Below, one piece after another: positions 54,386-62,676 of a stretch of DNA of 64,000 nt. The position numbers and the translations under genes are program-made. The stretch spans positions 62,001 to 126,000 of the forward strand of contig CAIRCN010000006.1 in NCBI GenBank assembly GCA_903877135.1, given 5' to 3'. The notes beneath the pieces are model-generated. The model made no database searches. It saw only the letters and a program-made list of their open reading frames with translations, and was not told the DNA's origin. Every line of letters begins with the position of its first letter. Position 1 is the first letter of the stretch. Source of the stretch: an uncultured Opitutia bacterium (GTDB lineage: Bacteria; Verrucomicrobiota; Verrucomicrobiia; Opitutales; Opitutaceae).

Positions 54386-55237
54386 ATGAAACTGCCCGAA
54401 CCCTTCCGGCCCCATGCCTGGTTGGAAAGCCCGTTGCGGACTGCCGCTGGGGAAATCCAACTGGCCGGGGCCCTGCAAAACGTCCGCAGTATCGATCCCA
54501 AGGCCATGCGTGTTTTGGGAAGCTACGGTTTGGTGTATATGACCGATGTCGATGGTTACTATTGTGACGCCAACGGCACCAAACTCGACCTAGCCAGCGG
54601 CGATTTGGTGATGATATTCCCCGAGCTGGCGCACGCCTACGGCCCGAAACACGGGCGATCGTGGAACCAGATTTATTTTGTCGTCAACGGGCCTCAGCTC
54701 GATTTCTGGCGGGAGCGCGGGATGCTCTCGCCGAGCAGGCCAGTGTGGCATCTGGAGCCGGTCGATTACTGGCGGCGTCGGATGGAGGAAATCATCGCGC
54801 CGAAGGCCGGGCACACAGTGCCGGCGGCGCTGCGCGCATTCGGCCGCTTCCTTGAGCTGGTGTGCGACATGCTGGCGGCGCAGGCGGAATCGACCACACG
54901 CCCGGGCGGCGACGCGTGGTTGGAGGAGAGCCAGCGGCTGCTCGGGTCGCCGAGCGGGCGCGGCTGGCTGACGCCGCAGCAGGTGGCCCGGGAGGTGGGG
55001 CTGAGCTACGATAACTTTCGGAAACAATTCACGGTGCGGCTGGGCTCGTCACCGGGTCAGTTTCAGAAACGCCGCCGCCTCGACCGCGCCTGCTCGGCGA
55101 TCTACCAGGGCGAGCGGACGTTCAAGCAACTGGCGGAGGAGCTGGAGTTCTGCGACGTGTTTCATTTTTCCAAGGCCTTCAAGCAGGTCGTCGGCGTGAC
55201 GCCGTCGGAGTTCCGCTGGAAGGTCCGCGGGCGGTGA
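54386..55237 (+). CDS. AraC-family transcriptional regulator with cupin sensor
   Basis: This 283-residue protein has an N-terminal cupin-like beta region (about 15-100, including SGDLVMIFPELAHAYGP and NQIYFVVNGPQLDFW). The C-terminal AraC HTH pair lies at about 185-280 (PQQVAREVGLSYDNFRKQF; LAEELEFCDVFHFSKAFKQV). Such regulators usually sense a sugar and activate the adjacent catabolic genes. It faces the PhyH gene across 137 bases and leads into the plus-strand sugar operon. Confidence 0.92.
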   Translation: MKLPEPFRPHAWLESPLRTAAGEIQLAGALQNVRSIDPKAMRVLGSYGLVYMTDVDGYYCDANGTKLDLASGDLVMIFPELAHAYGPKHGRSWNQIYFVVNGPQLDFWRERGMLSPSRPVWHLEPVDYWRRRMEEIIAPKAGHTVPAALRAFGRFLELVCDMLAAQAESTTRPGGDAWLEESQRLLGSPSGRGWLTPQQVAREVGLSYDNFRKQFTVRLGSSPGQFQKRRRLDRACSAIYQGERTFKQLAEELEFCDVFHFSKAFKQVVGVTPSEFRWKVRGR

Positions 55238-55354
55238 CAATCTTGCCGGCCGGACGCCGGGGTGGACGTGCCGCCCAAAAAGCTTGTTCGCTGGTCTGGA
55301 CGAGAGTTTGTTGGGCGCGCTGGGCACCTCTTTCTCCGCCTGCGTTTTTCCCCC

Positions 55355-56365
55355 ATGACTAATTCTCGCATCATCCGTGCCGCGATTGTTGGCTGCGGCA
55401 GCTATGGCGCCGAGCACGCCAAATTTCTCTCCGGCTTTGCCGGCGCCAAACTGCACGCCGTGGCGGATCTCGATGGCACGCGCGCCGAGGACTTTCGTCA
55501 AAAATACGGCGCTGCTTACGCCACGACCGACGTCGCGCGCATCTGGGCCGACCCCGAAATCGATGCGGTGTGGATATGCACGCAGCACCACACGCACGCG
55601 CCGCTCGCCGAGGCCGCGGCGGCGGCGGGCAAGAATTTCTTCCTCGAGAAACCGCTCGCGCTCACGCTGGCCGACTGCGACCGGATCGTCGCGGCGGTCG
55701 AGCGGGGCGGGGTGATTGCGAGCTCCGGCTTCAAGCTACGGTTCTTTCCGGCGGTGATCGCGGCCAAGGCGTTCCTGGCCAAGCCCACGCTCACCACGGC
55801 CCATGTGATCGACGATCACTGGGCTTCGGAATTCTGGGCCAACGATCCCATCCAAGGTGGCGGCAACGTCCTCTCGCAGGGCTGCCACATCACCGACACC
55901 GTGCTGCACCTCCATCCGACGGGTCCGGTGCGCGTCTATGCGGCGGGAGGCAACCGCCACCACCCGACGCGCGACATCGTCGACGTTGCGGCAATCACGC
56001 TGACCTTCGCCGATGGCGCCGTGGCGAACATTTCGGTCGGCGACGTCGGCGTCCCGCCGCACGCGTCGAAGTTCGCCCTGCAGCAGTCCGACGGCGCGAA
56101 GAGCTTCAGTCTCTACAACCGGCTGAATTCGCTTATGAAGCGTGAGGACAAGAAAATCACCGAGCTGCCGGCCTGGCCAGAGGAAGGGGCGGCGGTGATC
56201 GACGGACCATTTATTACCGCGGTCGCGGAGGGCCGGCCGTCGCCCTGCTCGATACAGTCGGCCCGCCGGACTTCGGCGGTGGTGCTGGCGGCGATCGAGT
56301 CGATTCGCACGGGCCGCGTGGTTGACCTCACGGCTGCGCCCTACGCGGCGGCGATGATTTGCTGA
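55355..56365 (+). CDS. Gfo/Idh/MocA-family oxidoreductase
   Basis: The start at ATG 55355 gives 336 residues. It has the Rossmann motif IVGCGSYGAEHAKF, FLEKPLALTLADCD with the conserved Lys, and GGGNVLSQGCHITDTVLH, which carries the His used by many members. The ORF continues upstream, but the family start fits this ATG. It is the first enzyme gene of the sugar operon and is followed by one base and then the unknown 624-residue protein gene. Likely role: oxidation or epimerisation of a sugar or uronate. Confidence 0.92.
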   Translation: MTNSRIIRAAIVGCGSYGAEHAKFLSGFAGAKLHAVADLDGTRAEDFRQKYGAAYATTDVARIWADPEIDAVWICTQHHTHAPLAEAAAAAGKNFFLEKPLALTLADCDRIVAAVERGGVIASSGFKLRFFPAVIAAKAFLAKPTLTTAHVIDDHWASEFWANDPIQGGGNVLSQGCHITDTVLHLHPTGPVRVYAAGGNRHHPTRDIVDVAAITLTFADGAVANISVGDVGVPPHASKFALQQSDGAKSFSLYNRLNSLMKREDKKITELPAWPEEGAAVIDGPFITAVAEGRPSPCSIQSARRTSAVVLAAIESIRTGRVVDLTAAPYAAAMIC

Positions 56366-56366
56366 G

Positions 56367-58241
56367 ATGAACGCGATCGGCCAGTGGCTGACAGGTCTGG
56401 CTCGCGAACACGGTCGCCGCTGGTTCGATTTGGCGACGCGCCAGTGCGTCGGCCCGCGCGACACGCTGTGGTATGCCATCGCGCTGTTGTTCTCCGACGA
56501 CAGCAGGGAGCGCGCTCTCGGCGATGCGCTGCTCGGCGAGGCCCGCAGCGCCGACGGCACGCACACGCCGGCGACGATGCTGGCGATCCTCCTCGCTATT
56601 CCGGAGCGCATCTCGGCGTCGACCGCCGCCAACCTAGAAACGCAGGTGAAAAATTCCTTGCCTGAGGCGGCGCTCTGCGAATGGCACGACGGCAACGTCA
56701 ACCACCCGCTCGCCGCTTGGGCGGCGCTGATTCTCGCCGGCGAACGGTTCGCCGAGCCGCTCGCGGTGGCCGGCGGAGCGGGGCGGCTGCGGATGTTCGC
56801 GCGCACGGTGGGCAACCGCCGCCACCTGCACCACCGGCAAGCGACATTTTCAGAATACAACAGCCCGACCTACACCGCGCTCGGCCTCTGGTTTCTCGCA
56901 CTCGTGGCGGAATACGCGCGCGATCCGGCGGTAAAACGGCTGGCGCTGTTCCTCGAACAGCGGCTGTGGGTCGAGACGGCGCTGTTTTACCACGCGCCTT
57001 CGCAGCAATTTTCGGGGCCGCATTGTCGCGCCTACCTCGACGATTCGCTCGGCGGCTGGTCGGCGCTACATTGCACGGTGGCGGTGGCGTTCGACGCGCC
57101 GATCCTGCTGGACCCGCAGCGCTCTATCGGCACGAACCATCCCTCAGCGATGTTGGAAAACTCGCTGGTGGCGATCACGCCGTTCCATGTGCCCGCCGAG
57201 GCGCGCCGGCTCGCGTTCGCGAAACCACTGCCGTGCGAGCTGCGGCTGACGACCTACGGCGAGAGCTACCATGAGAACCACGCCACGCGCGGCTTCGAGG
57301 ACGGGCTTTATCCCGGCGGCTGGAGCCAGCTGACGAGTTACCAGACGGCGGAGTTCGCGCTCGGCACGGCGGCGCGGCCCTACGTCAACGCCGGCCACGC
57401 CGACGCGTTCATGGCGCGGCTGCGCCGCCGGCCGGTGATCCGCTCGATCGCGGACTTCCGCTCGATTTTCAGCCGTGGTGTGTTCAACGCCGCCGTCGTC
57501 GGCCAATGCAACCGCGTGCATGTCACCGGCGGCGCGACCGACGAGAGCTATCTTTACGAGGAGGGCCGCACCTACACGCTGCAGCACCGCAATCGCGCGC
57601 TCGTGTGTTACGCCCCCAAGGGCGCGGGCCACCGTGGGGTGGAAAGTTTCCGCGTGGACGTGATGTTTTCGCTCGACGCGCCATTCGATGAATTCCGCAT
57701 CGACGGCCGGCCGGCGACGACGGCGGACGCGGCGCTGCCGGCGACGAGCCGGTTGCTCTTCCGCGATGGCAACGTGCTTGGCGTGCTGATCCCGCTGCCG
57801 CCGCAGCCGGCCGCCAGCGCGACGCCGGTGAGCCTGCGCACGGTGGGCGGGTGTTTCATCGTGTCCATCGCGAACCATGCCGGGCCGGCGCGTGACTTCG
57901 ACCGCGACACGCTGCGTGGCTGGGCGAACGGATTTTACTGTGAGCTGTGGAGCACGGCGGAGTTCGCCGGCCTCGACGCGCTTTGGGCGCACGCAGCGAC
58001 GATCACGATTGACGACACGCCAGCGGGCGCCGGCCGTCACCGCTGCACGGTCGTGCGCAGCGGTGCGGAGACGCTCGAGCTGGTCCACAACCCGTGGTCC
58101 GAGGAAATGGTGCGCGCGACAGTCAACGGCGCGGACGCCGGCGTGTCTCACTTCAAGGCGGTCGCGCTGGAGACCGGCGCGCCGCTGCTGGAGTTGCCGA
58201 CGCTGTATGGCGAGGAGGCGCTCGCCGTCTTTCCCCCGTGA
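56367..58241 (+). CDS. Unknown 624-residue protein, probable alpha-toroid plus beta-sandwich
   Basis: The first half (about 1-350) is helical with repeated aromatic pairs, including WHDGNVNHPLAAWAALILAG and FSEYNSPTYTALGLWFLALV. The second half (about 380-620) is beta-rich. This two-part plan resembles heparinase-like polysaccharide lyases and some glycoside hydrolases, and NHP plus YNSPTY could mark an active-site groove. There is no signal peptide, so it would act in the cytoplasm on imported oligosaccharides. It overlaps the permease gene start (GTGA). I cannot name a family, and it is a good candidate for a new enzyme. Confidence 0.75.
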   Translation: MNAIGQWLTGLAREHGRRWFDLATRQCVGPRDTLWYAIALLFSDDSRERALGDALLGEARSADGTHTPATMLAILLAIPERISASTAANLETQVKNSLPEAALCEWHDGNVNHPLAAWAALILAGERFAEPLAVAGGAGRLRMFARTVGNRRHLHHRQATFSEYNSPTYTALGLWFLALVAEYARDPAVKRLALFLEQRLWVETALFYHAPSQQFSGPHCRAYLDDSLGGWSALHCTVAVAFDAPILLDPQRSIGTNHPSAMLENSLVAITPFHVPAEARRLAFAKPLPCELRLTTYGESYHENHATRGFEDGLYPGGWSQLTSYQTAEFALGTAARPYVNAGHADAFMARLRRRPVIRSIADFRSIFSRGVFNAAVVGQCNRVHVTGGATDESYLYEEGRTYTLQHRNRALVCYAPKGAGHRGVESFRVDVMFSLDAPFDEFRIDGRPATTADAALPATSRLLFRDGNVLGVLIPLPPQPAASATPVSLRTVGGCFIVSIANHAGPARDFDRDTLRGWANGFYCELWSTAEFAGLDALWAHAATITIDDTPAGAGRHRCTVVRSGAETLELVHNPWSEEMVRATVNGADAGVSHFKAVALETGAPLLELPTLYGEEALAVFPP

Positions 58242-59134
58242 AAGCGGAAACCCGCCAAGGCTGGCTTTTCGTGGCGCCGTGGGTGATCGGCTTTGTGCTG
58301 CTCACGGCCGGGCCAATGATCTATTCGCTCTACCTAAGCTTCACGGCGTCCACGCTGCTGTCCCCGCCGCAATGGATCGGGCTCGAAAACTACCGGCGGC
58401 TGGCCGCCGACCCGCTGTTCTACCGCAGCCTCGGCAACACCGCCTATTATGCCGTGCTCGGCGTGCCACTCGGCCTGCTGCTGGCGCTCGGACTGGCGCT
58501 GCTGCTGAACGCGCCGGTGCGTGGCATCGGGTTTTTCCGCACGCTATTTTTCCTGCCCTCGGTCACAAACGCGGTGGCGCTCTCGCTGCTCTGGCTCTGG
58601 CTGCTGAACCCCGAGTTTGGCCTGCTCAACTCCGCCCTGCGCGCCTGCGGCGTCGCTGGCCCGCTGTGGCTGCAGAGCGAGGCGTGGGCCAAGCCCGCGC
58701 TCATCCTGATGTCGCTGTGGACGGCGGGCGGGCAGGCGGTGATTTTTCTGGCGGCATTGCAAGGCGTGCCGCGCGAGCTGATCGAGGCGGCGGCGATCGA
58801 CGGCGCGGGGGTGGTGCGGCGGTTTTTCGCGGTGACGCTGCCGATGATTTCGCCGGCGCTGCTGTTCAACCTCATCATGGGCCTGGTGGGCGCACTCCAG
58901 GTGTTCACACAGGCGTTCGTGATGACCGGCGGCGTGCAGCCGGGCAGCGAGGGCGGGCCGAACCAGAGCACGCTCTTCATCGTGCTCTACGTCTATAAAA
59001 AGGCGTTTCAGGAGTTCGAGATGGGTTACGCGTCGGCGCTGGCGTGGGCCTTGTTCGTGCTCATAGTCGGCTGCACGGCGCTGGCGTGGCGCGTGTCGCG
59101 CGACCGGGTGCATTACGAGGGAGGCGCGGCATGA
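58238..59134 (+). CDS. Sugar ABC importer permease 1 (UgpA/MalF type)
   Basis: The start is GTG 58238, which overlaps the stop of the preceding gene. The 298-residue protein has six helices and the coupling motif EAAAIDGAGVVRRFFAVTLP (EAA loop). The opening GWLFVAPWVIGFVLLTAGPM is typical of the CUT1 family of carbohydrate importers. It is the heterodimer partner of the next gene. Confidence 0.94.
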   Translation: MKAETRQGWLFVAPWVIGFVLLTAGPMIYSLYLSFTASTLLSPPQWIGLENYRRLAADPLFYRSLGNTAYYAVLGVPLGLLLALGLALLLNAPVRGIGFFRTLFFLPSVTNAVALSLLWLWLLNPEFGLLNSALRACGVAGPLWLQSEAWAKPALILMSLWTAGGQAVIFLAALQGVPRELIEAAAIDGAGVVRRFFAVTLPMISPALLFNLIMGLVGALQVFTQAFVMTGGVQPGSEGGPNQSTLFIVLYVYKKAFQEFEMGYASALAWALFVLIVGCTALAWRVSRDRVHYEGGAA

Positions 59135-59979
59135 GTGCCCCGGCGGCGGCGCGGTTGACGCGGATCGGCACGCTCTACGCCGTGCTGGCGGCGTTGGGCG
59201 CGATGTTCAGTGTGCCGGTGGTGTGGATGCTGAGCTCGTCGCTGCACGAGCTGGCGGCGGTGTTCGCACAGCCCTACCGTTGGCTGCCGGTGCCGCTGCA
59301 CTGGGAAAACTATGTGCGCGCAGTCACGATTCTCCCGGTGCCGCGTTTCCTGCTCAACACGGTCATCATCACAGCGCCGGTGATGCTCGCCACGGTGGTG
59401 TCGTCCGCGCTGGTGGCGTATGGTTTCGCGCGGTTCCGGTTTCCGGGCCGCGACGCGCTGTTTGCGCTCTGTCTTGTGACCATGATGCTGCCGGGGCAGG
59501 TGACGATGATTCCGCTCTACATGCTTTTTTCCCGGCTCGGCTGGGTGGACACCTACCTGCCGCTGATCGTGCCGAGCCTGTTCGGCTCGCCGTTCTACAT
59601 TTTCCTGCTCCGGCAGTTTTTCCTGACGATCCCGCGCGACAGCGAGGAGGCGGCTCTGATCGATGGCGCGTCGCGGCTGCGCATCTGGTGGAGCATAATG
59701 CTGCCGCAGGCGCGCCCGGCGGTGGCGACGGTGCTTATCTTCACGTTCATCGGCACCTGGAACGATTTCTTCGGGCCGCTGCTCTACCTCAACTCGCCAG
59801 AGAAGGCCACACTCACGCTTGGGCTCAACCTCATGAAGACCCAGGTGCTCGGCTCCGGCGTCGTCGAGTGGAACGTCCTCATGGCCGCGTCGCTGCTCGT
59901 GCTCGCGCCGAATGTCATCCTGTTCTTCCTCGCGCAGCGGCACTTCATCCGCGGACTGTCGATGGGGGCGGGCAAATGA
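59131..59979 (+). CDS. Sugar ABC importer permease 2 (UgpE/MalG type)
   Basis: The 282-residue protein starts at ATG 59131, overlapping the previous stop. It has six helices and the EAA loop EEAALIDGASRLRIWWSIML. The C-terminal segment after IGTWNDFFGPLLYLNSPEKA is standard for MalG-like subunits. No ATPase gene is in the operon, so a shared MsmX/UgpC-type ATPase encoded elsewhere must power it. Confidence 0.94.
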   Translation: MSAPAAARLTRIGTLYAVLAALGAMFSVPVVWMLSSSLHELAAVFAQPYRWLPVPLHWENYVRAVTILPVPRFLLNTVIITAPVMLATVVSSALVAYGFARFRFPGRDALFALCLVTMMLPGQVTMIPLYMLFSRLGWVDTYLPLIVPSLFGSPFYIFLLRQFFLTIPRDSEEAALIDGASRLRIWWSIMLPQARPAVATVLIFTFIGTWNDFFGPLLYLNSPEKATLTLGLNLMKTQVLGSGVVEWNVLMAASLLVLAPNVILFFLAQRHFIRGLSMGAGK

Positions 59980-61295
59980 AATCACTTCGGCTCATCGCGC
60001 TCGCGTTTTTTGTCGCCGGCTGCGGACCCAAGACCGGCGGCGACCGCACCGTCATCTATAACTGCGCGGCGAGCACGTCGGGCATCGCGGCGCTCCAGCG
60101 CGAGCAGGAGGGTTTTTTCGCGCTGACGGGCATCCGCGTGAAACTGAATCCGTTCAGCGGCGAGGAGAAACTCTACGCGATGATGGCCGCGGGCCAGGCG
60201 CCGGATGTGTTCTACACCAACGGCGCCGTGCGCGACCGGCTCGCCGCCGAGGGCCGGCTGCTCGACCTGCGGCCGTTTGCGGAGCAGGATCCGTTTTTCC
60301 AACGGCTCCGGACCGAGGTGCGCGCCGCAGCCGCCGCGCCCGACGGCGGCATTTACGGCGTCGGCAACTGGACACACACCTGCGGCGTTTACTACAACCG
60401 CGCAGCGTTCGCCGCGGCGGGGCTGGCGCCGCCCACGGCAGACTGGACTTGGGACGATTTTGTGGCGGTGGCGCGCAAGCTAACGCGGGTCGGCCAGGCC
60501 GGCGACCGGCCCGGGCGCTACGGACTGTTCATCCCGGCGCATTTTATCGAGTGCTTCGAGCAGATGAACCACGCGCCGATTCCGCGCGACGCGCTGCTGC
60601 TGGGAATTTCGCCCGAGGCGCGGGAAGTTTACGCGGCTTACCTCGGCCTCATCCGTGACGGGGTGATGCCGGACATCCGCCACGTGCAGGCGCTGGGCAT
60701 GCAGGCGGCGCAGATGCTCGAATCCGGCCGCGTGGCGATGCTGGTCGAGGCAGTGCCGCACCCGGGGCTAATCGAGACACTCACGATCAACTGGGGCGTG
60801 GCACCGCTACCGCGCTTCGGCGCGAAGGCGCCGCGTTATTTTCGTTCGGCCAGCGGTGGACTGTCGGTCAGCGCGACGACGGCGCATCCCGCTGACGCGT
60901 GGCGGACGCTCGCGTGGCTGATCGGCGAGGCCGCGCCCTATCAGCCGAACCCGGTGCTCACCGACGCCGATTTTGTCGGCGGTTGGGAGGCGAAGTATCC
61001 GCGGCTGCGCGGCACGGGGTTTCGTGAGGTGTGGACGCTGAGCGAGCGGCACGCCGGCGGCGACCCGCGGTATTTCGTGCGCTTCGCGAGCTGGTCGATG
61101 GGGCCGGTGATGACCCGTTTCCAGCCGTGGCTCGACCGGCTGTGGGCGGGCGATGCGACGCTGGACGAAGTTGTGGCGGCGGTCTCGGACATCAATGCCG
61201 GCGTGCGGCAGGATCTGGAGCGGCAGTTGCGGTCGCCGGCGCTGCGCCCGGCGTGGCGGGCGGCGCTCGAGCGCGAGTTGGCGGCGGCAAAATGA
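59976..61295 (+). CDS. Sugar ABC importer substrate-binding lipoprotein
   Basis: The 439-residue protein starts at ATG 59976 with a lipobox (LIALAFFVAGC, Cys16). The mature part has extracellular-solute-binding family 1 features: an N-lobe with GIRVKLNPFSGEEKLYAMMA and APDVFYTNG, a hinge near GIYGVGNWTHTCGVYYN, and a tail helix region. Cluster I binding proteins of this kind deliver oligosaccharides. Its place between the permeases and two unknown proteins suggests a glycan fragment rather than a simple sugar. Confidence 0.93.
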   Translation: MKSLRLIALAFFVAGCGPKTGGDRTVIYNCAASTSGIAALQREQEGFFALTGIRVKLNPFSGEEKLYAMMAAGQAPDVFYTNGAVRDRLAAEGRLLDLRPFAEQDPFFQRLRTEVRAAAAAPDGGIYGVGNWTHTCGVYYNRAAFAAAGLAPPTADWTWDDFVAVARKLTRVGQAGDRPGRYGLFIPAHFIECFEQMNHAPIPRDALLLGISPEAREVYAAYLGLIRDGVMPDIRHVQALGMQAAQMLESGRVAMLVEAVPHPGLIETLTINWGVAPLPRFGAKAPRYFRSASGGLSVSATTAHPADAWRTLAWLIGEAAPYQPNPVLTDADFVGGWEAKYPRLRGTGFREVWTLSERHAGGDPRYFVRFASWSMGPVMTRFQPWLDRLWAGDATLDEVVAAVSDINAGVRQDLERQLRSPALRPAWRAALERELAAAK

Positions 61296-62674
61296 CCGTG
61301 AGCCGCGCGCCGACATTTTCCTTTGCCCGCACGGCCCGCGATGGCGGAGTCGTCTGCCTGGGCGGCCGGCCGGTGGTCGAGGTGCGGCGGCTGGCGCTGA
61401 TCGACTTTGCCCCGGTGCCGGGCGCGCCGGCGCTGATCGGGCGCGAGGTGGGCGTGCCGCTTTTCTGGCGGCAATACGCCAATCACCAAAATCCGGAGCG
61501 GAGTCTGGACTCGCACCGCCGGCTCGACGAGCCGAAGATCGGGCCGGGCTGGCTGCGGCTGCGCGCGACGGGCGCCACGCGGTCGCGCTGCGCACTCAGC
61601 ATCTACGAAGTGACGTTTCGGGCTGATGCGCGCGAACGCGTCACACTGGAAGTGCAGGCGCGGTTGGAGATTCCGGCTGGGCCGGGCTGGTGGGTGACGC
61701 CGCAGGCGGACCACGGCGAGCTGGCGTTTTGCACACTGTGGCCGGCGGGCGTTTTTTCGCCGGTCGGGAACGAGCCGAAAAAATTCCAGGCATGCCTCGT
61801 GCAGCGCGGCAAGCGGGTGGAGAAGATCGCGCATCATCATCTGGAAAGTCCCGACAAGCAGCGGCTAAAACTGGGCCCGGGCGACCGGTTCGCGTGGGTG
61901 CTGGAGGATTGGAACCCAGTCATCACGCTTGGCCCCGGCACGCGCGCGGAGGCGGGAGTCTGCGCCTACATGTGGGACACGCATTTCGGCCAGCGCGTGG
62001 GCCAGGGCGCGGACGCGACGGTGCTGCTACCGGGCACCGTGCGCACGGCGGCCTACACGCTCGGGGCGCTGGGCCGCGCAGCGGCACAACGGTGGTTGCG
62101 GCGTGCTGTGCCGCGCTCGCCAGGGGCGGCGGCAGACACGCCGGTTTACACCGGTGGTCGCCATGACTTTCGCGCGACGTTCCGGAGTGCGGACATCGAC
62201 TGCAGCACCGCCTGGCCATGGCAGCGCGCGATCGCGCGGGGAGACCCGGCTGACGTCGAGCTGACCCGCGACACACGCATCGGCTGCGGCGACCGGTATT
62301 CGTTGCGGATTCGGCATCGCGCCGTGGCGCAATCCGCGTGGCAGGCGACAACGCTCGGGCCGGCGTTTGGCGAGCCGGCGTTACGGCGCGGCGGCAAACT
62401 GCGGCTGCGCGCCGTGGTGCGCACGCGCGGCGTGCGTGGCAAAGTGCGGATCGCCTTGCGCGTGCATCGGGCGGGACGGGGCAGCGTGTTCGACGTGGCG
62501 GGCTACGAGGTTTATGCGAGCGCGTGGCTCCGCGCGCTCGATGGCGATTGGCGCGAACTCACGGTCGAGACGCCATCGCTCGCCCCCACGCCGGACCGAG
62601 TGCATCTACGGCTCGAATTCGATGGTGCCGGCAGCGTGTGGTTCGATGACGTCGCACTGGAGCGATTGGCCTGA
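61292..62674 (+). CDS. Unknown beta-rich protein with C-terminal carbohydrate-binding-like domain
   Basis: The 460-residue protein starts at ATG 61292, overlapping the previous stop. The N-terminal 290 residues have a beta-sandwich or mutarotase-like character with repeated turns such as PLFWRQYANHQNPERS and TPQADHGELAFCTLWP. The C-terminal 150 residues look like a jelly-roll module ending in SVWFDDVALERL, as in carbohydrate-binding modules. There is no signal peptide. I do not recognise the N-terminal family. Coupling with the importer and the lyase-like gene downstream puts it in glycan processing. Confidence 0.7.
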   Translation: MTVSRAPTFSFARTARDGGVVCLGGRPVVEVRRLALIDFAPVPGAPALIGREVGVPLFWRQYANHQNPERSLDSHRRLDEPKIGPGWLRLRATGATRSRCALSIYEVTFRADARERVTLEVQARLEIPAGPGWWVTPQADHGELAFCTLWPAGVFSPVGNEPKKFQACLVQRGKRVEKIAHHHLESPDKQRLKLGPGDRFAWVLEDWNPVITLGPGTRAEAGVCAYMWDTHFGQRVGQGADATVLLPGTVRTAAYTLGALGRAAAQRWLRRAVPRSPGAAADTPVYTGGRHDFRATFRSADIDCSTAWPWQRAIARGDPADVELTRDTRIGCGDRYSLRIRHRAVAQSAWQATTLGPAFGEPALRRGGKLRLRAVVRTRGVRGKVRIALRVHRAGRGSVFDVAGYEVYASAWLRALDGDWRELTVETPSLAPTPDRVHLRLEFDGAGSVWFDDVALERLA

Positions 62675-62676
62675 CC